From positions 1,398,001 to 1,462,000 of the forward strand of contig NZ_AP025627.1 in NCBI RefSeq assembly GCF_022846435.1: a stretch of DNA of 64,000 nt. The letters run 5' to 3'. The notes below the pieces were generated by a model. It had not been told where the DNA came from, made no database searches, and saw only the letters and a list, made by a program, of their open reading frames with translations. This DNA is from Parageobacillus sp. KH3-4 (GTDB lineage: Bacteria > Bacillota > Bacilli > Bacillales > Anoxybacillaceae). A program made the position numbers and the translations under genes. How positions within the stretch are numbered: the stretch's first letter is position 1; each line of letters starts with the position of its first letter. Shown in pieces: positions 34,866 to 43,180 of the stretch.

Positions 34866-35857
34866 GGACAGCGGTAAACACCAAGACGCTAACGCTTGTG
34901 CAAGCAGTTAATGATGCGCTTCGCACGATGTTGAAGGAGAGAGAAGATGTCATTTTGCTTGGAGAAGACATCGGAAAAAACGGAGGTGTATTCCGCGCCA
35001 CGGAAGGATTACAGGAGGAATTCGGCGAGGATAGGGTTATCGATACACCGTTAAGCGAAGCAGGATTTACTGGTGCGGCGATCGGGATGGCGATCAACGG
35101 ACTTCGTCCTGTCGTGGAAATTCAGTTTTTAGGCTTTATTTATCCAGCATACGAGCAGATTATGACGCATGCCGCACGGATGCGCGCACGGACGATGGGG
35201 CATTTTACTGTGCCGATGGTCATCCGCGCCCCATATGGTGCGGGGGTGCGCGCTCCGGAGATTCATTCCGACAGCACCGAAGCACTGTTTACCCATATGC
35301 CGGGCATCAAAGTCGTCTGCCCATCCACGCCATATGATGCAAAAGGGTTACTTATTGCCGCCATTGAAGATCCTGACCCGGTGCTGTTTTTAGAGCCAAT
35401 GCGCAGCTATCGCGCATTTCGCGAGGATGTGCCAGAAGGAAAATATACTGTTGAAATCGGCAAAGGAAAAAAATTGCGCGAAGGAGGCGATGTGACCGTC
35501 ATCGCGTGGGGGGCGATGGTGCCAGTAGCGGTGAAAGCAGCCGAATCTGCCGAAAAGAAAGGAATTCAAGCTGATGTTATCGACTTGCGCACACTCTATC
35601 CGCTTGACAAAGATATCATCGCTGATTCGGTTCAAAAGACGGGGCGAACGGTCATTGTGCAGGAAGCACACGCCACTGGTGGATTGGCGAATGATATTCT
35701 CGCTGTTATTAATGATACGTCATTTTTATATCAAAAAGCGCCAGTAGAACGGGTGACCGGATTTGACGTTCCCGTGCCGTTTTTCGCCTATGAAGATGAT
35801 TATTTACCGACGCCGCAGCGAGTTTTGCACGCGATCGAAAAAGCAGTGAACTTCTAG
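34862..35857 (+). CDS. 2-oxoacid dehydrogenase E1 beta subunit
   Basis: 331 residues from the ATG overlapping the E1 alpha stop. LTLVQAVNDALRTMLKE, ILLGEDIGKNGGVFRAT, DTPLSEAGFTGAAIGMAINGLRPVVEIQF and the C-terminal transketolase-like domain (DVIDLRTLYPLD, VIVQEAHATGG) match E1 beta of branched-chain/pyruvate-type complexes. With E1 alpha it forms the thiamine-dependent decarboxylase. Phenylpyruvate is the inferred substrate because the operon starts with phenylalanine dehydrogenase. Confidence 0.92.
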   Translation: MRTAVNTKTLTLVQAVNDALRTMLKEREDVILLGEDIGKNGGVFRATEGLQEEFGEDRVIDTPLSEAGFTGAAIGMAINGLRPVVEIQFLGFIYPAYEQIMTHAARMRARTMGHFTVPMVIRAPYGAGVRAPEIHSDSTEALFTHMPGIKVVCPSTPYDAKGLLIAAIEDPDPVLFLEPMRSYRAFREDVPEGKYTVEIGKGKKLREGGDVTVIAWGAMVPVAVKAAESAEKKGIQADVIDLRTLYPLDKDIIADSVQKTGRTVIVQEAHATGGLANDILAVINDTSFLYQKAPVERVTGFDVPVPFFAYEDDYLPTPQRVLHAIEKAVNF

Positions 35858-35874
35858 CAGAAGGGGGAGAAACG

Positions 35875-37128
35875 ATGGAAGTGAAGCTTCATGATATCGG
35901 TGAAGGAATGACCGAAGCTGTCGTATTAAGTTATTTCGTTAAAAAAGGGGACTATGTAAAAGCAGACCAGCCGCTAGTCGAAGTGCAGACAGATAAAATG
36001 GTAGCGGAAATACCTGCGCCAGCCGCAGGCATCATCCAAGATATTCTCGTTCCCGAGGGAGAGACGATTTCAGTTGGCACGACGATTCTTAGGTTAGAAG
36101 CAAAATCACCGCCCCTTGTGAAAACGATGTCCAATCAGCCAAATGTGACAGCGGAATCCGCTCACCTGTTTGCTGTTAAAAAAGAAGAGACTGTTTGCGC
36201 CAAGCGGATGATAGAACGGCGCGTGCTTGCCTCTCCATATACACGGAAAATTGCCCGCGAACATGGGGTGGATTTAGAACAAGTTGTTGGCACAGGACGA
36301 GGCGGCCGAATTACCGACGAAGACGTGTACCGCTTTATCGAAACTAACAATGCGAAGCAAACGAATCATTCGTCGGTTGCAGGCGGCGGTACGGAAGCTC
36401 AATCATTCGAAAAAGCGGATGACAATGCACCATCGTTTTCTGTCATCCCGTTCCGCGGCCGCCGCAAGCAAATCGCGAAAAAAATGGCGCAATCATTATA
36501 TACGATTCCTCATTGCACGCATTTTGAAGAAGCCGATGTCACCGAGCTCATCCGGTTCCGTGAAGAGCTGAAGCAGCAAAATTTCCATATTTCCGCAACG
36601 GCGTTTTTTATTAAAGCGCTGTCGCTCGCGTTAAAGCAGTTTCCAATATTTAATGCTAGGCTTGATGAAGAACGCGGAGAGATCCATCTTAAGCAAGAGC
36701 ATCATATCGGCATTGCAGTCGACACAGAAGAAGGATTAATCGTGCCAGTCATCAAACATGTCGAAAGCAAGTCACTGCGGGAGATTCATGAAGAAGCGAA
36801 ACGTCTCACGAAAAAAGCGCAAGAAAACAAACTGACGCTCCAAGAAATGACGGGAAGCACGTTCACCGTCAGCAACGTAGGTCCGCTCGGCGGCAGCATT
36901 GGCGCAACACCAATTATTAATTATCCGGAAGTGGCGCTTATGGCGTTCCATAAAACAAAAAAACGTCCTGTTGTCATGGAAAACGATGAAATCGCGGTGC
37001 GTTCAATGATGAACATCTCGATGTCATTTGACCATCGCGTCGCCGATGGCGCGACGGCTGTGGCGTTTACAAACTATTTCGTAAGACTGATCGAAAATCC
37101 AAAGCTAATGTTAATGGAGTTGATATAA
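35875..37128 (+). CDS. 2-oxoacid dehydrogenase E2 (dihydrolipoyl acyltransferase)
   Basis: 417 residues. One N-terminal lipoyl domain (lipoyl lysine in VQTDKMVAEIPAP, about residue 43), a peripheral-subunit-binding domain (ASPYTRKIAREHGVDLEQ...GTGRGGRITDEDV) and the catalytic acyltransferase domain with the conserved SFDHRVADG near the end. It transfers the acyl group from E1 to CoA; here the expected product is phenylacetyl-CoA, the first substrate of the paa route. It follows E1 beta by 17 bases. Confidence 0.92.
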   Translation: MEVKLHDIGEGMTEAVVLSYFVKKGDYVKADQPLVEVQTDKMVAEIPAPAAGIIQDILVPEGETISVGTTILRLEAKSPPLVKTMSNQPNVTAESAHLFAVKKEETVCAKRMIERRVLASPYTRKIAREHGVDLEQVVGTGRGGRITDEDVYRFIETNNAKQTNHSSVAGGGTEAQSFEKADDNAPSFSVIPFRGRRKQIAKKMAQSLYTIPHCTHFEEADVTELIRFREELKQQNFHISATAFFIKALSLALKQFPIFNARLDEERGEIHLKQEHHIGIAVDTEEGLIVPVIKHVESKSLREIHEEAKRLTKKAQENKLTLQEMTGSTFTVSNVGPLGGSIGATPIINYPEVALMAFHKTKKRPVVMENDEIAVRSMMNISMSFDHRVADGATAVAFTNYFVRLIENPKLMLMELI

Positions 37129-38577
37129 ATGGTAGTCGGAGAACTTGCCCATGAACGGGATGTCGTTATCATCGGCGGAGGACCAGGCGGATATAATGCC
37201 GCGATTCGCGCCGCCCAGCTTGGGCTGTCTGTCACACTCATCGAAAAAGCGGAGCTCGGCGGTGTTTGCCTGAACAAAGGCTGTATTCCGTCAAAAGTGT
37301 TCGCTCATGCTGCACAGAAAATGGCAGAGCTTCCTCACATAAAGGAAATCGGGATTGAATTGGGTCATGCTTCGTTTCAATTAGGCAAACTACAAAACTA
37401 TAAGACAAAAGTAGTTACTCAGCTTCGCCAAGGCGTTGAAGCGCTTTGTAAAGCAAACCGTATCGAGGTCATCTGCGGCAAAGCGTCCTTTTTAGCGGAA
37501 GACCGAATCGGCGTTGAATCGGGAGAAGTGTTTGACGTGTACCGCTTTCGGCACGCCATCATTGCCACCGGGGCATCGTACGTTTCACCGCCATCCATCA
37601 ACATTGACCATGAACGCATTTTAAACGCTTATTCCATATATGGATTGGAAACGTTGCCGAGCCATTTGCTCGTATATGGAGACGACTATATTGCGATTGA
37701 AGTGGCAATGAGCTTTCAAATGTTTGGCTCACAAGTGTCCGTCATTACGAATGACGGCACTTTTGGGCTAGACGAAGCGGTCGCTAAGGAATTGCAGAGA
37801 ATATGGAAAAAAAGGAAAATCAAACTTTATCAGCATTGCAAAGTAGAAAGCGTCACGTCATCGCCAGATGCTGTTGCCGCCACATTAAAAACTGCGACAG
37901 GAGAAACGGTGACGGTGGAGGGGTCGCATATATTTGTAGCATGCGAAGCGAAAGCGAACGTTGATGGGTTAGGCATCGACCGTCTTGGCATCCAGCGTAC
38001 GGAGCAAGGATTTATTGAGATCAACTATCAAACGCAAACATCGCTTCCCCATATTTTCGCTGTGGGAGATGTAACAGGCGGGCCGATGCTTGCAGTGAAA
38101 GCGATTAAACAAGGAAAAGTCGCCGCCGAAACAATCGCTGGAAAACGGTCCGAAATCGATCTTACCTTTCTTCCCACGATTGCGCATTCCATTCCGCCGA
38201 TAGCGAGCGTCGGATTGACGGAAGACGAAGCAAAAGCGCAGTATGAGGACATTCGTGTCGGAAGTTTTCCGGTGGCTGGAAACGGATATGCCAGTATTAT
38301 TGGTCAAAAAGATGGATTGGTAAAAATCATCAGTGATGCGAAAAATGATGTGATACTAGGCGTTCATATGATCGGTGTTGGAGCGGTTGAGCTTATTTCG
38401 AGCGGAATTATTGGATTAGAAATGGCCGCACGCGAGGAAGATATGAAATTTCCCTTTTACCCGCACCCGAGCAGCAATGAAGGTTTGTTAGAAGCAGTAG
38501 AGGCATTGCAGGCGGAAGCAGTTCATCTCCTGCCAGCAAAACGGAAAGGGAGCAAGAAAAAAGCAGTCTCACGCTGA
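37129..38577 (+). CDS. dihydrolipoamide dehydrogenase (E3) with an altered NAD motif
   Basis: 482 residues starting directly after the E2 stop. The FAD motif VVIIGGGPGGYNAAIRAAQLG, redox cysteines GGVCLNKGCIPSK, FAVGDVTGGPMLA and the C-terminal catalytic HP..NE are present. The second Rossmann motif, normally GGGYIG with an acidic residue at the end of the next strand, reads YGDDYIAIE and VSVITND (about residues 182-207), so NAD binding may be impaired or changed. It is the last gene of the operon and ends inside a terminator stem. Confidence 0.9.
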   Translation: MVVGELAHERDVVIIGGGPGGYNAAIRAAQLGLSVTLIEKAELGGVCLNKGCIPSKVFAHAAQKMAELPHIKEIGIELGHASFQLGKLQNYKTKVVTQLRQGVEALCKANRIEVICGKASFLAEDRIGVESGEVFDVYRFRHAIIATGASYVSPPSINIDHERILNAYSIYGLETLPSHLLVYGDDYIAIEVAMSFQMFGSQVSVITNDGTFGLDEAVAKELQRIWKKRKIKLYQHCKVESVTSSPDAVAATLKTATGETVTVEGSHIFVACEAKANVDGLGIDRLGIQRTEQGFIEINYQTQTSLPHIFAVGDVTGGPMLAVKAIKQGKVAAETIAGKRSEIDLTFLPTIAHSIPPIASVGLTEDEAKAQYEDIRVGSFPVAGNGYASIIGQKDGLVKIISDAKNDVILGVHMIGVGAVELISSGIIGLEMAAREEDMKFPFYPHPSSNEGLLEAVEALQAEAVHLLPAKRKGSKKKAVSR

Positions 38578-38592
38578 GACTGCTTCTGTTTT
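38562..38592 (+). terminator. terminator of the dehydrogenase-complex operon
   Basis: AGCAGTCTCA pairs with TGAGACTGCT (3-base loop), then TTCTGTTTT. The E3 stop codon lies in the stem. Confidence 0.85.
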
Positions 38593-38982
38593 GGAAAGCG
38601 GCGCCTTGCTTCCATTCGGCGAACGAAAGAAGGCGGCTTTATGCGCCAAGGCAAATAAGGGAATATTCATTGCCGGGATCAAAGACAGCCACAACGCCTT
38701 TTTCCGTTCTGCAGTCAAATTGTTGAGACATATTCGCGCTCCACTAGGAGTCTACTATGCTGTATTTTTCGCAAACGACTTCATCTATTTCTTTTAACTG
38801 CCCCGCAAACAAGTTTTCCGCATCCGTTAACTCGCGAACAATGATCTTGTGCACTCCTTAATATTACATACAATTTTAGGACAAAGTTCGAAAAACTATC
38901 ATAAAGATTGACAAAATTCGACAAATTTTTTTTGAATTTATGGGCTAAAATTAAAATCAAGATAGAAAAAAGGAGGTGCCTT
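38593..38982. other. intergenic stretch with possible gene debris
   Basis: No supported gene. On the minus strand two short unrelated frames could be debris: HKIIVRELTDAENLFAGQL (38854 downward, 36 codons) and LTAERKKALWLSLIPAMNIP (about 38720 downward). I cannot assign either to a family. The stretch from 38850 to 38960 is AT-rich and may contain the promoter for the Cas6 fragment. Confidence 0.4.
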
Positions 38983-39159
38983 ATGAGAATTTCTTGTTCC
39001 TTTCATATTGCCAAAATTCCGATTCATTATCGAATGGCAATGGTGTCCATTATCAAAGAAGCGTTACGGACATCCGATGAAGCATATTATCATTGTCTGT
39101 ATCAAGGTGGGCAATGGACAAAGCCGTTTGATCACTATATTTTTTCAATGAGCGCTTAA
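38983..39159 (+). pseudogene. cas6: N-terminal fragment of Cas6 (CRISPR RNA endonuclease)
   Basis: 58 codons from an ATG with a strong AAAGGAGGTG before it. MRISCSFHIAKIPIHYRMAM, then SIIKEALRTSDEAYYHCLYQGG with KPFDHYIFSM, follows the start of Cas6 (MRI.F....LPI.YR...SLIKEAL...DEEYY..LY....KPFTF). A full Cas6 has about 240 residues, so three quarters are missing and a TAA closes the fragment. It lies about 325 bases before two CRISPR-repeat-like sequences, which supports the call. Confidence 0.65.
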
Positions 39160-39484
39160 AGCGAAAAGATAATATGATTTATTTTTTTGGATAAAAACGA
39201 GACAAAGAGATCCCTTCCCGTTCATCAAGTGGACAACTTGTATGTATTTGGGGTTTTGATGAGCTATTTATATAACAGCGTTGAGCAGTTCGCATGTTAC
39301 AGTAACCCTCTGCTTTGGTTAAATATTTGAAAATGCTTGATAATATCAACGAAAATCAATGAATCTTTTTACTTAAAGCAAAAACATAACTGCCGCTTTG
39401 CTGCAAAACCTAATATACTGATGTTATCAATGTTTGAAGAAAAACATTGATACATCCATGTTTTGTCGTTGTTTGAAAATAGGA

Positions 39485-39608
39485 GTTTTATCTGAACGTA
39501 GTGGGATATAAATTTGCAATGCCATAAAAGATCTAAATATAAAGCGCGAGCGCATTGCATTCGCAAGTCATAGTCATACGTTTTATCTGAACGTGGCAGA
39601 ATCTAAGG
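39485..39608 (+). CRISPR. relic CRISPR array, two repeat copies
   Basis: GTTTTATCTGAACGTAGTGG (start of the copy at 39485-39513, which ends GATATAAAT) recurs at 39580-39608 with the first 15 bases identical and a diverged 3' half (GGCAGAATCTAAGG), as expected for a terminal repeat. The pattern GTTTTATnTnAACnnnnnGGnATnTAAA is that of type I-B repeats used with Cas6. The 66 bases between copies are longer than one normal spacer, so a unit may have been lost. The rest of 39160-39484 and 39609-40140 shows no gene I can support. Confidence 0.6.
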
Positions 39609-40140
39609 CTTCTTTTGTCCCACGATCAATTGTTGAAATTCGTTTACACCTACCTCTTTGATCAAGAAAATGTTCCGCGCCTACCAGCTTATGAACAATT
39701 CTCGTCCCCCCTTAGTAGACTAATTCTCGATCACTGCAATATTTACAAAAGTAACAAAATGTAAATGCAATGTCGCAAAGATTGCAAGAACGCGATAAAA
39801 CATTCTTGTAAAAAACTCGCAAACAAGATGAGATATTGTAACATTATCGTAAAAAATGTTAATTTTTATCCTCTTCTTACATTTTGTCAACCCTTGTTTC
39901 GCAAGCAATAGATGGGAAAGGATGATAGAGGCGCCAAGACATGATGAAATAGCCATGAAAGGGCTTTTTTTGCAATTCTAGTTTTCACGGGGGATCGACT
40001 TGGATTTTTTTATGAAAAAAATCTTTTCTTGCAGAAAAAATGGCAAACAAATCCAATATCCATATTTATCCACAAATATTACAAAAAATCCGTGTTATGA
40101 TGTACGTGCAGGCAAGAGATGTGATTGGAGGAGGAGAAAC

Positions 40141-40854
40141 ATGAACAAAAAAATCGTATTTTCACTTGCTGCGTCTTTAGCGATTTTCGGTGCGTCTTTT
40201 ACAGCGAAAGCGGCTGAGGCTGCTCCATGTCCAGCTGTAAAAAATTACGAAGCTAAATATCATACTGTCTATCCATCTAGCGTGCAAGATATCGAGAAAT
40301 GGATCCAATTAAAAATTCCATTTATTTTAGATAAAACAGGAAATTTCAAAGTAGCAAAACCGGACACGACAACTGCGCAAAAACCAGCGGAAAATGTGCA
40401 AGCTCCTGCAAACAAGCCAGCGACACAGGCGCCTATGCCAAACGAAAGCAAAAAAGCAAATGAAAATGAGGCAGGATTAAATGCTTATGAACAACAAGTA
40501 GTAGACTTAACAAACAAAGAGCGGGCGAAATATGGCTTGCCGCCTTTGAAGGTCGATGCAGCATTGAGCAAAGTCGCCCGTGAAAAATCAAGAGACATGG
40601 CGGTAAACCATTATTTCTCCCATAACAGCCCGACGTATGGATCGCCATTTGAAATGATGAAAAAATTTGGCATTTCTTATACAGCCGCTGGAGAAAATAT
40701 TGCAAAAGGCCAACGGACGCCGCAAGAAGTAGTGGCAGCTTGGATGAACAGCGAAGGACATCGAGCAAATATTTTGAACAAAAACTATACTCATATTGGG
40801 GTAGGTTTTGAAGAAAACGGGTATATCTGGACGCAACAATTTATAAGAAAATAA
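40141..40854 (+). CDS. secreted CAP-domain protein (YkwD-like)
   Basis: 237 residues from ATG 40141 (GGAGGAGGAG upstream). A signal peptide (KKIVFSLAASLAIFGASFTAKA) is followed by a linker rich in Pro, Ala and Lys (residues about 75-110) and a C-terminal CAP/SCP domain: LTNKERAKYGLPPL, HNSPTYGSPFEMMKKFG, AAGENIAKGQRTP, AWMNSEGHRANIL and IGVGF. Such proteins are exported and often found on spores or cell walls; their chemistry is unknown. It is a single gene with its own terminator. Confidence 0.9.
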   Translation: MNKKIVFSLAASLAIFGASFTAKAAEAAPCPAVKNYEAKYHTVYPSSVQDIEKWIQLKIPFILDKTGNFKVAKPDTTTAQKPAENVQAPANKPATQAPMPNESKKANENEAGLNAYEQQVVDLTNKERAKYGLPPLKVDAALSKVAREKSRDMAVNHYFSHNSPTYGSPFEMMKKFGISYTAAGENIAKGQRTPQEVVAAWMNSEGHRANILNKNYTHIGVGFEENGYIWTQQFIRK

Positions 40855-40870
40855 GCGTCAGTGTTTCTGT

Positions 40871-40908
40871 ACCACACCACTAAGTAGCATTAGTGGTGTG
40901 GTTTTTTA
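40871..40908 (+). terminator. terminator of the CAP-domain gene
   Basis: ACCACACCACTAA pairs perfectly with TTAGTGGTGTGGT (6-base loop), followed by TTTTTA. The following 40909-41220 holds no gene; it should carry the promoter for the MFS gene. Confidence 0.92.
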
Positions 40909-41220
40909 TACGCTTCTCGCCCCTACTTCACGCCGATAAGCGAAATAGCCTGATTAGAGGGGAGATGGCGGCATTTTCTTAATTAGGTAACGTCTTTGTT
41001 ATTGTGTAAAAATTCTCTCTCCGTCCAGTAAACTCCGAGCTGCCAGAAAATAAAACCGCTTTTTGCTAGTTTCTTTTTACATAATTTCCGAGACTTAATT
41101 TTTCATTGCAGGATTGCGTTAAAAAATATTTTCTTAAAAGGCATAAACATAGAAATAATGGTATAATTGGAAAGCGGTACATATGCATATCGGGATGCGG
41201 AGGAAGAGAGTGACATACAT

Positions 41221-42486
41221 ATGAAGATACGCGACTGGGACCAGAATTTAAAGGTTCGTTTATTTGGCGAGTCATTAATCAATATCACTTTTTGGATGTT
41301 TTTTCCGTTTATGGCGATCTATTTTACGGAAGCGTTCGGGAAGGATAAAGCGGGGGTATTATTGATTGTTTCGCAAATTTTTTCCGTATTTGCTAGTTTA
41401 ATGGGCGGGTATTGCGCGGATGTGTTTGGACGCAAACGGATGATGGTGCTGTCAGCTTATGGGCAAGGGGCGGCGTTTTTCTTTTTTGCCCTTGCCAGCT
41501 CCCCGTGGTTTTCTTCACCTCATGTTGGATTTCTTTGTTTTACGATCGCGGGAATTTGCGGGGCGTTTTATTGGCCCGCAAGCCAGGCAATGGTTGCCGA
41601 TGTAGTGCCGGAAGAACACCGCAGCAGCGTTTTTGCCGTGTTTTATACGTCCGTTAATATTGCCGTGGTCGTCGGGCCAATCATTGGCGGGATTTTTTAT
41701 GAACGGTATCGCTTTGGACTATTGCTTGTCGGGGCGTTTTCATGCTTGTTTCTCGCTACGCTATTGGCAAGGAGGCTTCGCGAGACTGCACCCATGCGTG
41801 AAAACGGAGGGTTGACGCGCGGGAAATGGCAGGAGTTTTTATGGCAGCAAATTCGCCAGTACAGTGTGATTGTGCGTGACCGGATATTTCTCTTGTTTAT
41901 TATCGCGGGCATTCTTGCCGCACAGACGTTTATGCAGCTGGATTTGCTGATTCCTGTGTATACGAAAGATACAGTGGAGAGGCAAACGCTATTTTCATTC
42001 GGCGATTGGTCGCTGACGCTTAGTGGAGAGAAAGCGTTTGGCCTGCTTATTTCCGAAAACGGCTTGCTTGTTGCGCTTTGTACCATGTGGGCAACGAGAT
42101 GGATGGAACGTTATCATGAACAGACGGCGTTCGTTGGCTCGTCCATTGTTTATGGAATTGCAATTTTCTTGTTTGGGCAAATGACATCGATTTGGGGACT
42201 TATTTTTACAATGTTGTTGTTTACGTTTGGGGAGCTGATGACAGCGGGCCTGCAGCAAACGTTTATTGCGAAGCTGGCCCCGGAAGAGATGCGCGGGCAA
42301 TATTTTGCGGCCGCGAGCTTGCGCTGGACGATCGGGCGGGCGATCGCCCCGCTTTCCATTACAGCAACGACATGGCTTGGGTATGAATGGACGTTTTTCT
42401 TGTTAAGCGTGCTTTCGTTCATCAGCGCCGCTTTATATGCGGTGATGTTTCGACAGTTTGCAAAGCGGGCCGCTGCCCCATTATAA
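41221..42486 (+). CDS. MFS multidrug-type exporter
   Basis: 421 residues from ATG 41221. About 11-12 membrane helices. The loop between helices 2 and 3 reads GGYCADVFGRKRMM, the MFS motif A, and AFYWPASQAMVADVVPEEHR is typical of DHA1-type drug exporters such as YttB-like proteins. It likely exports small hydrophobic compounds by proton antiport. Start chosen by GGAAGAGAGTG upstream; a TTG-extended frame upstream lacks support. Confidence 0.85.
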   Translation: MKIRDWDQNLKVRLFGESLINITFWMFFPFMAIYFTEAFGKDKAGVLLIVSQIFSVFASLMGGYCADVFGRKRMMVLSAYGQGAAFFFFALASSPWFSSPHVGFLCFTIAGICGAFYWPASQAMVADVVPEEHRSSVFAVFYTSVNIAVVVGPIIGGIFYERYRFGLLLVGAFSCLFLATLLARRLRETAPMRENGGLTRGKWQEFLWQQIRQYSVIVRDRIFLLFIIAGILAAQTFMQLDLLIPVYTKDTVERQTLFSFGDWSLTLSGEKAFGLLISENGLLVALCTMWATRWMERYHEQTAFVGSSIVYGIAIFLFGQMTSIWGLIFTMLLFTFGELMTAGLQQTFIAKLAPEEMRGQYFAAASLRWTIGRAIAPLSITATTWLGYEWTFFLLSVLSFISAALYAVMFRQFAKRAAAPL

Positions 42487-42513
42487 GCGGCCGATGACAA
42501 AGGGGGGGAGAGC

Positions 42514-43095
42514 ATGTACTACATTACTCTCATTCGTCATGGGAGATCGAAATGGCAAATGAGGGGATGGATGACTAGTTGTGAGTTTGCCGAATGGGTG
42601 AGAGCATATGATGCGCACGGTATTTTGGAAGAAGATAAAATTCCCGCGGCCACCCTTGAAACGATCAAGAAAGCATCATTGGTCATTTCCAGCCCGCTTC
42701 CACGCGCGGTACAGTCTGTCGAGCGCTTGCGTCCTTCTTGTAATGTGAAAATTGTGGGATGGATGCGGGAAGTCGAAATACCGATCCCGTTTGCAAGTGT
42801 TCGTTGGCTGCGCTTGCCGACTGCTGTTTGGCTGGTCCTTTCTCGCGTATGCTGGTTATGTGGGTATTCATTGGATGTGGAATCATATCGAGAAGCGAAA
42901 AAGCGAGCGGAGTATGCGGCAGATATGCTATGTGAATATGCGAATCGATACGGGCATATTGTAGCAGTTGGGCATGGATGGTTTCATCGTCTCGTCGGTT
43001 CTGCGTTAAAGAAAAAAGGCTGGAAACGAACTGCATCGCCGAGTGCAAAACATTGGCATGCGGTTTTATACACGTTTTATAATAGAAAACACTAA
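42514..43095 (+). CDS. histidine phosphatase superfamily protein
   Basis: 193 residues. LIRHGRSKWQ carries the catalytic RHG, and the second histidine is in VAVGHGWFHRLVGSAL; LVISSPLPRAVQSVERL provides the usual arginine. Homologues act as phosphatases on small molecules. It follows the MFS gene by 27 bases with GGGGGGAG upstream and may share its transcript. Substrate unknown. Confidence 0.82.
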   Translation: MYYITLIRHGRSKWQMRGWMTSCEFAEWVRAYDAHGILEEDKIPAATLETIKKASLVISSPLPRAVQSVERLRPSCNVKIVGWMREVEIPIPFASVRWLRLPTAVWLVLSRVCWLCGYSLDVESYREAKKRAEYAADMLCEYANRYGHIVAVGHGWFHRLVGSALKKKGWKRTASPSAKHWHAVLYTFYNRKH

Positions 43096-43180
43096 CGGCG
43101 CATTCGTTGTTCCCTCCACATAAATTCCCTGATTCTGGCATAAAGATGAACTAGACTAGAGACAGGAGAGGGGAAGTTAG

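Noticed and set aside
32644-38577. Reading the operon as a branched-chain (bkd-type) operon with leucine dehydrogenase
   Set aside because: The dehydrogenase has the phenylalanine-type residues at the specificity positions and segments, there are no ptb/buk genes, and the operon shares the Paa-type operator. The complex could still be promiscuous.
39924-39965. GATAGAGGCGCCAAGAC as a lysine riboswitch (L box) start
   Set aside because: Only this short 5' element resembles an L box; the remaining helices are missing within the next 100 bases and the downstream gene is a CAP-domain protein. Treated as chance or a relic.
40000-40140. Upstream extension of the CAP-domain protein to 40000
   Set aside because: GGAGGAGGAG and a typical signal peptide place the start at 40141.
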